NCBI RefSeq assembly: GCF_001659685.2
Contig: NZ_LXYE02000046.1
Span: 48,940-112,939, forward strand
DNA length: 64,000 nucleotides
Reading direction: 5' to 3'
From: Labilibacter marinus
GTDB taxonomy: Bacteria; Bacteroidota; Bacteroidia; Bacteroidales; Marinilabiliaceae
In this document: positions 28,951-39,259 of the stretch, one piece after another
Layout of the letters: each line of letters opens with the position of its first letter
How positions within the stretch are numbered: position 1 is the stretch's first letter
Position numbers and translations under genes: made by a program
Notes under the pieces: model-generated
The model's database searches: none
What the model was told of the DNA's origin: nothing
Seen by the model: the letters and a program-made list of their open reading frames with translations, nothing else

Positions 28951-31900
28951 ATGGAATGTCGAGATTATCATTGGAAAATTTTAAAGTATATGCGTTGTTG
29001 CTTGTTGCAACTTCTCATGCTTATATTTTGCCTATTTTTTAATGGAAATCTTTTGGCTCAGAAGGATGTAAGTGTAAAAAACTACTCTATTCATGATGGG
29101 CTTTCGGGAAATGGAATTACCAGCGTTTTTCAGGATAGTAAGGGCTTTTTGTGGGTGGGAACTCAAGATGGTTTGAATATGTATGATGGGTATACTTTTA
29201 AGGTGTTTCGTCATAATCTGCAAGATAGCACTTCCATCTCAGGTAATCATATTCAATGTATAAATGAGGACACCCAAGGTAACTTATGGGTGGGCACTAT
29301 AGGTAATGGTTTAAATAAATGGGATAGAAATACCGAGTCGTTTACTAGTTTTAGTAGCAAGACGAAAAAGGAATTATCGTTACCCGAGGATAATATTTAT
29401 GGTTTGTTTTTCGACCAGGACTCCAGTCTTTGGGTTAAAACGGATAATTATTTATTAAATATAAACATAGACCCACTTCGTCAATCTATTTATGGATTGT
29501 ATAGCCCTCCATTTAAATATCAAGAAAAACTTAATATACCCATCTTTAGAAAATCAGATACTCAGCTGTGGATTGGAACCAAGGAAGGGATTGCTCAATT
29601 TAATACAAAAGAAAAACTGTATGAAAGGATTGTAGTGGATCATCGCTATAATACTTATTCTAATGAAATCGATGCAATTAATGGTGTCGTGTCTCTTTCG
29701 GATAAATCTTATTTGTTAGCAGGTGAGCAAGGTTTGTTTCAACTAACATATATTGATAGTGCCAAGTATGAGAATAGAAGCTTGAATTTTTCTTCTAAGA
29801 AATATGGTAGTATCAATGCCGTTTATAATCATTCTTCGGGTAATATATTTTTAGGAACTAAAAAAGGGTTGAGGGTAGCTCGTTTTAACGCGGAACGTGA
29901 GCGTTTGTTTTATTACGATGCTGATTTTTTCAATCGAAAAAAGAATATCATTACCGAGGATGAAGTAACAGCTTTATATGAAGATAATTCAGGTTTGTTA
30001 TGGGTGGGAACTAGGTATAGTGGCTTATTGAAACTAGATTTTAAACCTAAAAAATTTAAAAATATTAGTAAGAATAATCGCAAATTTGAAGACCTGAAGA
30101 ATTTTGATATTCATAGTGTATTGTGGGATAATGAAGATTTAATTTGGGTAGGGACTGGGGATAAAGGTCTTAAGATAATAGATGTAAAGCAAGGTGGTTT
30201 TTATAGTTATGCTGTAAACAAAGCTTTAAATAAGATAGGAGAGGATAAAGTATTATCGCTTTGTAAGGATTCTAATCAACGTGTATGGATAGGTACTGTC
30301 TCTGGTATTTATATTTTTTATTTGGACAGGGGAACAATTAGTGAGTTCTCTTATGCGGAAGAGGTAGAATCGTTATTAAAACAAAATAGAATTAATGCTA
30401 TTGAAGAGGATGTAGCTGGTAATATATGGTTTGGTACGCAGTTTGGACTTTATAAATATGATGGTAAGGCGATATATAATTATTTCTCAGATATAAAGGA
30501 GGGAATCTGTAGCGATGAGATCAATGATCTTTATATAGATTCAGAAGGTATATTATGGGTAGGAACCAGTGACGGCGTTAATTTTATGGATACCAATATG
30601 GACGCTCAAAGTAAGATTGGCCATCTTCGAAATGTCAACGATTCAATATCGGTTCTGAGTAATAACTATATACTTTCCATTGCTGAGGATAATGATGATA
30701 AAATTTGGTTTGGAACTCGATCAGGAATCAGTTATTATAGTAAAAAGGATGATGTATCTGGTTTTTATACGCATTCAGAAGGTTTAGCCAATGATATGGT
30801 GTATGGAGTTTTGTGTGACGATAACGAAGGTGTTTGGTTAAGTACAAATAAGGGAGTTTCGTTAATTAAGGGCAATAATCAAATTTATAACTTTGATATT
30901 TCGGATGGGCTTCCAGGTTATGTGCATAACATTGGTGCTGTAGCAAAGTCTGATTCTGGATTGTTTTATTTCGGAGGAGTTGAAGGACTAGCTTATATTC
31001 GTCCTGATTCTATAAATTATAATTTGCATCGCCCTAAAGTTGTTTTTACTTCAGTCGAACTATATCATAAAGGTAGACTAATCGAGAATATTAATACAGA
31101 GGTTGAACATATAAAATTGAAATACCGTAAAAGCTCTATGTTAAAGGTTCAGTTTGCTGCGCTTGAGTTTACAGAACCAACTAAAAATAAATATCAAGTT
31201 TATTTAGAGGGTTTTGATGATGATTGGAGGCCTATTACTTCAGATAATGAGGTGGATATATCTGATCTTCCAGCAGGAACATACACATTAAATGTAAAAG
31301 GAGCTAATAGCGACCATATTTGGTCAGAGGATCCGATATCGGTTACCATTGAAGTGGTGCCGCCTATTTGGATGTCTAATTATGCCTATGCATTCTATTT
31401 AATAGCCTTAATATTTTTAGTCCAATCTATTATTAATTATCGAATTAGGCACTATAAAACGGCGTATAAATCATTAGAGGAGAAAGCTGTTGATAAAAAG
31501 AAAATTGAGGCACAAAGGGAGTTGCTGTCTAAGATTAACCAAAGTCTTACGGACAGTATATACTATGCCAAGAGGATTCAGGAATCGATCCTTCCTTCTG
31601 AAAGAAAGATAAAGCAAATATTTCCTGATTCATTCGTTTATTTTAGACCTAAGGATTTAGTGAGTGGTGACTTTTACTGGATGCATCAGGTGGGTAATAA
31701 AACGTTTATTGCTGCAGTAGATTGTACTGGTCATGGAGTGCCTGGAGCATTTATGTCGATTATTGCCTACGATATGCTCAAGGGTATAATTAATTCAAAT
31801 ATTGAGCATTGTCCTGCATATATCCTAAAGCGATTGAATGAGGATGTTTTAGAAACGTTTAAGAAAAACGCTAGCAAAGGCCAAAGTGAAGCATTAAGTG

Positions 31901-32316
31901 TTAATGATGGGATGGATATTGCGCTTTGTATGATTGATCAGGAGCAAAAGAAAATGTCATATGCAGGAGCCTATAATCCGCTCTATTTGGTTAGAGAAAA
32001 TGAAATATTTGTATACAAGGGAGATCGCTTCCCAATTGGGTACCAACATGAGAAAGAGGTGAACTTTAATAAGCATGAAATTGCCTTAGAAGATAATGAT
32101 GTGTTTTATATTTTCTCTGATGGATATGCGGATCAGTTTGGAGGAGAAGATGGTAAGAAATTTAAGTATCGTAGATTCCGTCATTTATTATTGAATATTC
32201 ATAAATTACCAAGCGAAGATCAAAAAGCTATTCTGCATCAGAAAATAGAAGAGTGGATGGGTGACCATGAGCAGGTTGATGATATGATTGTGATGGGTAT
32301 CCGACCTTTGAAATAA
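28951..32316 (+). CDS. Regulator-propeller sensor with C-terminal SpoIIE/PP2C phosphatase
   Basis: An 1121-residue inner-membrane signalling protein. A signal peptide (MRCCLLQLLMLIFCLFFN, starting at Met14, so translation may begin at 28990) is followed by repeated propeller blades with the WVGT motif (for example LWVGTQDGLNMYDG) to about residue 715. A Y_Y_Y domain (about 716-806) and one membrane helix (about 810-830) come next, then a short coiled coil. The last part, from about 870, is a PP2C-like SpoIIE phosphatase with KRIQESILPS, DLVSGDFYW and VDCTGHGVPGAFMS. Most proteins with this sensor half end in a histidine kinase. Here a serine phosphatase replaces it, which suggests control of an anti-sigma or STAS-domain partner encoded elsewhere. 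The ligand is unknown. Confidence 0.88.
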   Translation: MECRDYHWKILKYMRCCLLQLLMLIFCLFFNGNLLAQKDVSVKNYSIHDGLSGNGITSVFQDSKGFLWVGTQDGLNMYDGYTFKVFRHNLQDSTSISGNHIQCINEDTQGNLWVGTIGNGLNKWDRNTESFTSFSSKTKKELSLPEDNIYGLFFDQDSSLWVKTDNYLLNINIDPLRQSIYGLYSPPFKYQEKLNIPIFRKSDTQLWIGTKEGIAQFNTKEKLYERIVVDHRYNTYSNEIDAINGVVSLSDKSYLLAGEQGLFQLTYIDSAKYENRSLNFSSKKYGSINAVYNHSSGNIFLGTKKGLRVARFNAERERLFYYDADFFNRKKNIITEDEVTALYEDNSGLLWVGTRYSGLLKLDFKPKKFKNISKNNRKFEDLKNFDIHSVLWDNEDLIWVGTGDKGLKIIDVKQGGFYSYAVNKALNKIGEDKVLSLCKDSNQRVWIGTVSGIYIFYLDRGTISEFSYAEEVESLLKQNRINAIEEDVAGNIWFGTQFGLYKYDGKAIYNYFSDIKEGICSDEINDLYIDSEGILWVGTSDGVNFMDTNMDAQSKIGHLRNVNDSISVLSNNYILSIAEDNDDKIWFGTRSGISYYSKKDDVSGFYTHSEGLANDMVYGVLCDDNEGVWLSTNKGVSLIKGNNQIYNFDISDGLPGYVHNIGAVAKSDSGLFYFGGVEGLAYIRPDSINYNLHRPKVVFTSVELYHKGRLIENINTEVEHIKLKYRKSSMLKVQFAALEFTEPTKNKYQVYLEGFDDDWRPITSDNEVDISDLPAGTYTLNVKGANSDHIWSEDPISVTIEVVPPIWMSNYAYAFYLIALIFLVQSIINYRIRHYKTAYKSLEEKAVDKKKIEAQRELLSKINQSLTDSIYYAKRIQESILPSERKIKQIFPDSFVYFRPKDLVSGDFYWMHQVGNKTFIAAVDCTGHGVPGAFMSIIAYDMLKGIINSNIEHCPAYILKRLNEDVLETFKKNASKGQSEALSVNDGMDIALCMIDQEQKKMSYAGAYNPLYLVRENEIFVYKGDRFPIGYQHEKEVNFNKHEIALEDNDVFYIFSDGYADQFGGEDGKKFKYRRFRHLLLNIHKLPSEDQKAILHQKIEEWMGDHEQVDDMIVMGIRPLK

Positions 32317-32361
32317 AAAAAAACGGATGGCAATTGATTTTACATCGAAGGCCATCCGTTC
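32315..32361. terminator. Convergent terminator between the phosphatase hybrid and yqeY
   Basis: AACGGATGGC (32322-32331) pairs with GCCATCCGTT (32351-32360). On the minus strand the stem is followed by eight T, so it ends the division-cluster transcript well. On the plus strand the tail is weaker (cataattt). Confidence 0.88.
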
Positions 32362-32385
32362 ATAATTTGTTCGAAAAGTAATTTT

Positions 32386-32838
32386 TTACGAATTCAATAT
32401 CTTCTTTACTAGATTAGCAATTTCTTTTCCGTCAGCTTTTCCACCAAGTTCCTTTGAGGCCATACCCATTGCTTTGCCCATTTCTTTCATTGAACTAGCT
32501 CCTGATTTGGTTACAATTTCTGCAACTAACTTTTCCAATTCATCACCTGTGATTTGTTCAGGTAAAAATTGAGCAATAACTTCAATTTCGGCATTTTCTT
32601 TTTCAGCTAAATCTTCACGTCCTTGTTCTATAAAAATAGTAGCAGCATCCTTGCGTTGCTTCACCATCTTTTGCATAATCTTTATACCAGCCTCATCACT
32701 TACTTCGCCATTAGATCCTTCTGCAGTACTTGCTTCAATCAATTCTTTTTTAATACCTCTTAGTGCTTCTAAAGCCACTTTATTCTTGGCTTTCATTGCA
32801 GTTTTTATCTCTTGCGTTATTTGTTCTAACAATGTCAT
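32386..32838 (-). CDS. GatB/YqeY-domain protein
   Basis: A 150-residue protein of the YqeY family, which resembles the C-terminal tRNA-binding tail of the GatB amidotransferase subunit. It shows MTLLEQITQEIKTAMKAKNKVALEALRGIK at the start and QFLPEQITGDELEKLV in the middle. The exact function is unsettled. It lies 25 bases downstream of ftsZ, as the last gene of the division cluster, and ends at a strong terminator. Confidence 0.92.
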   Translation of the reverse strand: MTLLEQITQEIKTAMKAKNKVALEALRGIKKELIEASTAEGSNGEVSDEAGIKIMQKMVKQRKDAATIFIEQGREDLAEKENAEIEVIAQFLPEQITGDELEKLVAEIVTKSGASSMKEMGKAMGMASKELGGKADGKEIANLVKKILNS

Positions 32839-32863
32839 TTTATGTCTTTTTTTATGAATAATC

Positions 32864-34360
32864 TTAGTCTACATTGTCATGTAAATAAGGATTATCCCTT
32901 ATGATTTTTGTTTTGCCATCTTTACCTTCCGAAATAGAGAAACGTGATACTTTATATTGACTATCGTCTTCAGGTGTTACTTCTGGCTCCTTTGACTTTT
33001 TACGCTTATATGCGGGAACATTTTCGATACGTTCTATATATCTGTCATCTTCCATTTCCTCAGGTGATATTGAGAAACGTTCTCCAACCCCCGTTGCAAT
33101 TCTTCCCGATTGTGTACTTAATGATAAGTCAGGCTCCACTTCTTCTACCGGCTTTTTACGAACAGTATCTTTATAGAACATGTTAATACGTTCTTCTTTC
33201 TTCTTTTCTATAGCATCAAAGTCAATTACTCTGCTGGCACCTTCTTCAGGCTCGTCTAAATCCAATACGATGGGTTCTTCATCTTCCGGACCTATATCTT
33301 CCGTATTAAGAGGAGTTTTATCTTCTTCTCCTCCTAAAGAAAAACGCTGTACTTTGGGTTCGTTTCTGCTGGTAAATTCTGCAATATTTTTGGTGTTAAA
33401 GCCTGTAGCAATAATAGTTACGTTTACTTCGTCACCGAGTTCTTCATCAGCACCTGTACCCCAAATGATAGAAGCGCTTGTTCCAACTGTGTCCTGAACA
33501 TAGTCGGTTACCTCACCTACTTCGTCCATAGTAATTTCATTAACACCAGACGTAATGTTGAGTAGGATATTTTTAGCACCTCTTATATCATTACTGTTCA
33601 ATAGAGGTGACTCTAATGCATTTTCAATGGCCGATATTGCGCGATTTTCTCCTGACGCAGAAGAGCTTCCCATAATAGCTACACCACTGTCTTTCATCAC
33701 TGTTTCAACATCAGCGAAATCCACGTTTATATATCCGTGTACGGTAATTATTTCTGCAATACCTTTAGCTGCAGTGGATAATACATCATCTGCTTTGGAA
33801 AACGCGTTTGAGAGTTTTAAATCTCCATACATATCGCGTAGTTTCTCATTGTTGATGACTAACAGAGAATCTACATTCTTCTCCATTTCTGATATGCCAT
33901 CTAAAGCTTGATTGATTCTTAATTTTCCTTCAAACTTAAATGGGATAGTAACAATTCCAACGGTAAGAATACCCATATCTCGGGCGGCTTTGGCAATAAT
34001 TGGTGCGGCTCCCGTTCCAGTTCCTCCACCCATTCCTGCAGTAATAAAAACCATTTTGGTATTATCTTGCAAAACCTTTTCAATATCTCCAATATTTTCA
34101 ATGGCCGATTGCTTGCCTTTTTCGGGCTTGTTGCCAGCACCTCGTCCTTCTGTAAGCGATTCTCCTAATTGAATTTTAATGGGTACAGGGCTGCTTTGTA
34201 ATGCTTGTTCATCAGTATTACATACCATGAAATTTACATCTTTAATGCCTTGGCTATACATGTGATTTACCGCATTGCTTCCGCCGCCACCAACTCCAAT
34301 TACTTTTATAATACAATCCGGGTTTTGAGGTATCTCGAAACTCATTAAATCTTCACTCAT
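32864..34360 (-). CDS. ftsZ: Cell division protein FtsZ
   Basis: FtsZ is the tubulin-like GTPase that forms the Z ring. The 498-residue protein has the nucleotide-binding GVGGGGSNAVN near residue 22 and the tubulin signature GGGTGTGAAP at 111-120. The T7-loop area NVDFADVETVM follows further on. After the globular part (about 325 residues) an unusually long acidic linker rich in Glu and Asp leads to a short end NPYLHDNVD, probably the site for FtsA and other partners. It follows ftsA by about 105 bases. Confidence 0.97.
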   Translation of the reverse strand: MSEDLMSFEIPQNPDCIIKVIGVGGGGSNAVNHMYSQGIKDVNFMVCNTDEQALQSSPVPIKIQLGESLTEGRGAGNKPEKGKQSAIENIGDIEKVLQDNTKMVFITAGMGGGTGTGAAPIIAKAARDMGILTVGIVTIPFKFEGKLRINQALDGISEMEKNVDSLLVINNEKLRDMYGDLKLSNAFSKADDVLSTAAKGIAEIITVHGYINVDFADVETVMKDSGVAIMGSSSASGENRAISAIENALESPLLNSNDIRGAKNILLNITSGVNEITMDEVGEVTDYVQDTVGTSASIIWGTGADEELGDEVNVTIIATGFNTKNIAEFTSRNEPKVQRFSLGGEEDKTPLNTEDIGPEDEEPIVLDLDEPEEGASRVIDFDAIEKKKEERINMFYKDTVRKKPVEEVEPDLSLSTQSGRIATGVGERFSISPEEMEDDRYIERIENVPAYKRKKSKEPEVTPEDDSQYKVSRFSISEGKDGKTKIIRDNPYLHDNVD

Positions 34361-34465
34361 GTCTTACAGTTTTATACAAAAGAGTAAAAGTCGAAAAACA
34401 ATAAATAATACATCGTAAAATCTATTGTATTGCTTTTATCTTTTATCATTCAACTTTATAACTTT

Positions 34466-35815
34466 TTACATCTCAACGTCTTTCTCGTCGAATATTCCTG
34501 CAATGGTCTTTTTAAAACTACCAAATAAATCCCCTGTAGCATACTCTGGTCGCTCTTTACGCTTCTTTTCTTTACGAGGAGCTTGAGTACTTGCTTTGCG
34601 AGGTTGAACGTCTTCATCGTTAAATTCGTCGGAAAATAACTTTTGCTCAACTACTTTTTTCACTGGGTTATCCATAGCGCTTAATAACAAACCAATACTT
34701 GTAGAGTACATAGGTTTGTTGGCATCTTCAACATTGCCTTGCGCGAAATATTTATTAGGTATTCCTAAACGAACTTCAAGTCCTGTTCTGAATTTAACCA
34801 ATTGCGGAAGATTCTTTAATAAAGATCCACCTCCAGTTATAACAATTCCCGCGCCAAGTTTATCATATAGTTTCGAGCGTTCAATCTGATACATTACGTA
34901 GTCCACAATTTCTTCCATTCGAGCTTGAATGATGTAAGCCAACGATTTGAAAGAAATCTCTTTAGGTTCCCATCCTTCAATACCAGGAATAGTAACCACC
35001 ATATCTTCTCGTTCTAGATCACCTAGTGCTGATCCAAATTGTGTTTTTAAGGATTCTGCTTGTTTGTGTAATACAGCACAACCTTCTTTTACATCTGAAG
35101 TTACCACATTACCTCCGAATGGAATTACTGCAGTATGCTGAATAACACCATCGTAAAAAATGGCCACATCAGTTGTACCTCCGCCAATGTCAACCAATAC
35201 TACTCCTGCTTCTTTTTCTTCCGCCGTTAGTACCGAACGAGCAGAAGCCATAGGTTCAAGAATAAGATGATTTAATTTTAACCCTACACGGTTAATGCAC
35301 TTCTCAATGTTGTTAACAGAAGCTATTCTTCCCAGTACAATGTGGTAATTTCCTTCTAATCTTCGACCAGACATTCCAATCGGATTTTTAACCCCAGCCT
35401 CATTATCTACCACATAATCTTGCGAAAATACGTGAAGGATGTTTTCACCAGCTTCTAAAGGAATTTTAAAATTATCCTTATATAGTTGATCTACATCGTA
35501 TTGTGTAATTTCGTGACTTGTTTCAATATATCGGTAACCTCGGTTCTGTAAGCTTTTGATATGCTGACCAGCAATACCTACATAAACTTCGTATAGCTTA
35601 ACACCGTATTTCGATTCAACATTAAAAACTAAATCTTTAATGGCGTTAGTGGTTTCTTCAATATTTAATACAACTCCTCTCTTTACCCCAGTAGATGGCA
35701 CTTTTTCAATGCCTACTACGTGCAGCTTACCATCCTCTCTCTTCTTTCCAACAACAGCTACAATTTTTGTGGTACCGATATCGATAGCAGCAATTATATT
35801 GGATGTATCACTCAT
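34466..35815 (-). CDS. ftsA: Cell division protein FtsA
   Basis: An actin-like ATPase that anchors FtsZ to the membrane. The start at 35815 (MSDTSNIIAAIDIGTTKIVA) is preferred over the in-frame ATG at 35836. It overlaps the ftsQ stop by one base and matches the family N-terminus, giving 449 residues. ATP-site motifs are visible as DIGTTKI near 14, VDIGGGTTDVAIF near 211 and GIVITGGGSLLKN near 335. A basic linker (RKEKKRKERPEY) precedes a C-terminal helix that would bind the membrane. Confidence 0.95.
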   Translation of the reverse strand: MSDTSNIIAAIDIGTTKIVAVVGKKREDGKLHVVGIEKVPSTGVKRGVVLNIEETTNAIKDLVFNVESKYGVKLYEVYVGIAGQHIKSLQNRGYRYIETSHEITQYDVDQLYKDNFKIPLEAGENILHVFSQDYVVDNEAGVKNPIGMSGRRLEGNYHIVLGRIASVNNIEKCINRVGLKLNHLILEPMASARSVLTAEEKEAGVVLVDIGGGTTDVAIFYDGVIQHTAVIPFGGNVVTSDVKEGCAVLHKQAESLKTQFGSALGDLEREDMVVTIPGIEGWEPKEISFKSLAYIIQARMEEIVDYVMYQIERSKLYDKLGAGIVITGGGSLLKNLPQLVKFRTGLEVRLGIPNKYFAQGNVEDANKPMYSTSIGLLLSAMDNPVKKVVEQKLFSDEFNDEDVQPRKASTQAPRKEKKRKERPEYATGDLFGSFKKTIAGIFDEKDVEM

Positions 35816-36555
35816 TACTTTATTTTTTTTGTACAAATTATTTGACCTTCAAACTTTAAATTAATCTCTTTGTAATTATTCCATTCTCTGGGATGTAGCC
35901 CTTCGCTATATAATGCATAAAGGTTCTTCATCTTCAACGGATAATCTTTTAACGATCCTAAATAAATAATTTGATCGCCAACGCGGGGAGCCAAAGAAAA
36001 CTCACCATTACTTTCAACATAAACTTGCTCAATTTGAGCATTCCAAAAATTGTCATGCTTAATGAACTTAGCAAAATCAATTACTTCGTTTATGCTATCT
36101 AACTTATTAATATGTCCACTCACCACAAGCACATGAGCTGTATGGCTTTTAAACAAAGGCATTTTTTCGCCGTTTTCATCTAAATAGTAAGATGAATAAC
36201 CAGAGAAAATTCTACACAATGGTTTTCTTTGCTCTAGTTCAATATTTAATCTACCGCCAATTGTATAATAGGCCTCGCAATCTCTTATGGCTTCATGCTT
36301 TTTTATAAACTGCTCAATTTCTTCACAGTTAATTTGGCCTATTGAGTTGCCTAAAATGGCTGGGTACTTATTCAATAAAACATTTCGCATTTGTGTGGAA
36401 GTAACGAATTGCGTACTTAAGCTATCCTTTACAACCACTTGTACATCAGAACAAATCACTTGATTCTTCTTGTTAGATACAAATGCAAAAACCACTGGGA
36501 AGTAAGCTATCGCCAGTGTCCATAATATTATATTTTTTACTTTTCTCATTATCAA
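35815..36555 (-). CDS. ftsQ: Cell division protein FtsQ (POTRA domain)
   Basis: A 246-residue single-pass membrane protein: short cytoplasmic start, membrane helix about residues 9-26 (IILWTLAIAYFPVVFAFV), then a POTRA-type periplasmic part with a beta domain. FtsQ bridges early and late divisome proteins with FtsL. Sequence similarity in this family is low; the call rests on the topology, the length and the place between murC and ftsA, where it overlaps ftsA by one base. Confidence 0.85.
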   Translation of the reverse strand: MIMRKVKNIILWTLAIAYFPVVFAFVSNKKNQVICSDVQVVVKDSLSTQFVTSTQMRNVLLNKYPAILGNSIGQINCEEIEQFIKKHEAIRDCEAYYTIGGRLNIELEQRKPLCRIFSGYSSYYLDENGEKMPLFKSHTAHVLVVSGHINKLDSINEVIDFAKFIKHDNFWNAQIEQVYVESNGEFSLAPRVGDQIIYLGSLKDYPLKMKNLYALYSEGLHPREWNNYKEINLKFEGQIICTKKIK

Positions 36556-36732
36556 CTTCTAGCCTACTTCAACCCGTTTAAATATATTTTAATAATCAAA
36601 ATTTAACACTATTTATAATCAATTACTTATAAACAATTGATTCGTTTTTATTAACGATTACATGTTTGTTTTTTCCATATTTTGGTCAGTGTTATCCAAA
36701 ATCGGTAATGCATAAGCTAATATGGAAAATAT

Positions 36733-38106
36733 TTAGCTTAGAGCATCGGTTATTTTATCAATTTCTTTATCAATATCGCCTGCGCCCATCATCAATAAAA
36801 TTTCTGGTTTTATATCGTTAATTTCATTTAGTAGCTCTTTTTTGGCTGTAAGCTTTTTTATGGGTAATTCAATCAAGTCTAAAATCATAGAAGATGTTAC
36901 TCCTTTTATTGGTTTTTCTCTGGCAGGATATATATCTAGTATTAATAGCTCGTCTAATTTGTTTAAGCTCGTTGCAAATTCTTTATAAAAATCCTTTGTT
37001 CTAGAAAATAAATGCGGTTGAAAAACACCTGTTATTTTTTTATTTGGATACAAAGCTCTTACTGATCGTAAAGTGGCGTTGATCTCCTCAGGGTGATGTG
37101 CGTAGTCATCAATCAAAACCAAATCATCTCGTTTAATTCTGTAATCAAACCTTCGTCTGATGCCTTTAAATCCAGGTAAAGCATTTTTTATTTCTTGCTC
37201 AGTAGCTCCTGAAAGATAGGCCACAGAGCATGCTCCAACTGCATTCTCTACGTTTACTAATCCGGGTATTCCTACTTTAATTCCTTTTATTGTTTGTTGA
37301 GGTGTCTTTAGGTCAAGCTGGTAAATTCCTTTCGATAAGCTGATGTTGTCAGCGTAAAAGTCTGCCTGTTTGTCTTCTAAAGAGTATGTGAAATGCTTTA
37401 CTCCTTTGCTAACTTTAAAGTTTAGTTCTATTTCTTTTTTTGACAAGAGAATTCCGTCGGATTTAACCAGTGCTGCAAATTCGCAAAAGGATTCTTTTAC
37501 TGAACTATCGTCACCGTAAATGTCTAAGTGGTCTGCATCTGTAGATGAAATTAATGCTAAATGAGGGGTTAATCTCAAAAAAGAACGATCAAATTCGTCG
37601 GCTTCTAAAACTACATAATCAGATTTTTCAGATAGTAATAAGTTGGTTTTGTAGTTTTGGGCTACTCCACCTAAAAACGCGCTACAATCTACTTTTGATT
37701 GCTTTAGTAAGTGGGCGATCATGGTTGATATGGTCGTTTTTCCATGCGTGCCAGCTACACAGATGCCTTTTCGTTGATGGGTTAATATACCCAAAACTTC
37801 CGAGCGCTTTTTTACGCTAAATAAATTTTCTTTAAAGAAGTTTAATAGCTTGTTTTCTGCTGGGATGGCAGGAGTATAAACTATCAGAGTATTAACTTGA
37901 TTTTTATAATCATCATCAATGCATTTTGTGTCATCCTCAAAATGAATTTCAATACCTTCCTTCTCTAGTTCGCCTGTAAGTAGGGTTGGCATTCTGTCAT
38001 ATCCAGCCACATTGTAGTTATTGGCTTTGAAATAGCGCGCTAATGCACTCATCCCAATCCCGCCAATTCCAATAAAATAAACGTTTTTTACCTTATTAAA
38101 GTCCAT
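36733..38106 (-). CDS. murC: UDP-N-acetylmuramate--L-alanine ligase
   Basis: Adds the first amino acid of the peptidoglycan stem. The 457-residue enzyme has the dinucleotide-like FIGIGGIGMSALAR near residue 11, the ATP loop GTHGKTT at 119-125 and the late motif IDDYAHHPEEI near 331. Its ATG directly follows the murG stop codon. A 177-base gap separates it from ftsQ, where a further promoter could lie. Confidence 0.97.
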   Translation of the reverse strand: MDFNKVKNVYFIGIGGIGMSALARYFKANNYNVAGYDRMPTLLTGELEKEGIEIHFEDDTKCIDDDYKNQVNTLIVYTPAIPAENKLLNFFKENLFSVKKRSEVLGILTHQRKGICVAGTHGKTTISTMIAHLLKQSKVDCSAFLGGVAQNYKTNLLLSEKSDYVVLEADEFDRSFLRLTPHLALISSTDADHLDIYGDDSSVKESFCEFAALVKSDGILLSKKEIELNFKVSKGVKHFTYSLEDKQADFYADNISLSKGIYQLDLKTPQQTIKGIKVGIPGLVNVENAVGACSVAYLSGATEQEIKNALPGFKGIRRRFDYRIKRDDLVLIDDYAHHPEEINATLRSVRALYPNKKITGVFQPHLFSRTKDFYKEFATSLNKLDELLILDIYPAREKPIKGVTSSMILDLIELPIKKLTAKKELLNEINDIKPEILLMMGAGDIDKEIDKITDALS

Positions 38107-39201
38107 CTATTTTTGCTTTACCAACTTAAATAATTCTTCAACAATAACTTTAGCAGCATCGGGCATGGCAAACTTTTTTACATTAGATTGTAAACTTTGC
38201 AAACCTTTGTCGTCCTTCAGTAATTCTAATACTTTATCTACCAAATTTGCTGCTACATCTTTATCGGCCACCATTAGTGCTGCATCTTCCTTAACCAAAG
38301 CCATTGCATTTTTTGTTTGATGGTCTTCGGATACATTAGGCGAAGGAACAAAGATTGTTGCTTTGCCTAGTAGGGCTATTTCTGAAATAGAAGATGCTCC
38401 TGCTCTTGAAACCACAATGTCTGCCAATGAAAATGCTGCTTCCATGCGGTCTACAAAAGCCATGATTTTAATATTGTCATTTTCAGGAACTGCGCTTTTA
38501 ATTTGTTCGTAATAATACTTTCCTGTTTGCCATATTAATTGAATGCCTTCGTCTACGAGCTTTTGATACCCAGTCTGAATTCCTTGATTGATTGTTCTGG
38601 CTCCCAAGCTTCCTCCAGTTACAAAAACTACCTTTTTATTTGGGTCTAAACCAAAATATTTTGCAGCTTCTTCGCGGCTCACTTTTTCTAATAAATTCTG
38701 TCGAATAGGATTACCTGTTAGGATGATTTTTTCAGCTGGGAAGAAACGCTCCATTTCAGGATAAGCCACGCAAATTTTGCTCACTTTTTTTGAAAGAATC
38801 TTATTTGTTACGCCTGGGTAGGAATTCTGTTCCTGAATAATAGATGGAATTTTTTTGTTGCTTGCTACACGTAAAACAGGTCCGCTTGCGTAACCGCCAA
38901 CTCCTACTACTACATCAGGATTAAACTCCGTCACCACCTTGCGTGCTTTACGCATGCTTGCAGCTAGCTTAAAGAAAAAAGTGATATTTTTCAGTGTCAA
39001 TCTACGTTGAAAGCCTGCTACGGGAAGACCTATGATTTTATATCCAGCAGCCGGTACTTTCTCCATTTCCATCTTTCCTTCAGCACCAACAAAAAGAATT
39101 TCAATTGACGAATCAACTGCTTTTAAAGCATTGGCAATTGAAACGGCTGGAAAAATATGTCCTCCAGTACCTCCTCCACTGATTATAACTTTCATAGACA
39201 A
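38107..39201 (-). CDS. murG: Lipid II-forming GlcNAc transferase MurG
   Basis: Transfers GlcNAc to lipid I, making lipid II on the inner face of the membrane. The 364-residue protein has the N-terminal loop ISGGGTGGHIFPA near residue 7, a second glycine-rich loop VTGGSLGARTIN near 194 and the C-terminal sugar-nucleotide region VVSRAGASSISEIALLGKAT near 262. It abuts murC. Confidence 0.97.
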   Translation of the reverse strand: MSMKVIISGGGTGGHIFPAVSIANALKAVDSSIEILFVGAEGKMEMEKVPAAGYKIIGLPVAGFQRRLTLKNITFFFKLAASMRKARKVVTEFNPDVVVGVGGYASGPVLRVASNKKIPSIIQEQNSYPGVTNKILSKKVSKICVAYPEMERFFPAEKIILTGNPIRQNLLEKVSREEAAKYFGLDPNKKVVFVTGGSLGARTINQGIQTGYQKLVDEGIQLIWQTGKYYYEQIKSAVPENDNIKIMAFVDRMEAAFSLADIVVSRAGASSISEIALLGKATIFVPSPNVSEDHQTKNAMALVKEDAALMVADKDVAANLVDKVLELLKDDKGLQSLQSNVKKFAMPDAAKVIVEELFKLVKQK

Positions 39202-39259
39202 ATAGATTTGAGATGAAACAAGTGTTTTGGTGTAAGCACTATTGCTTCATTTTATAATT

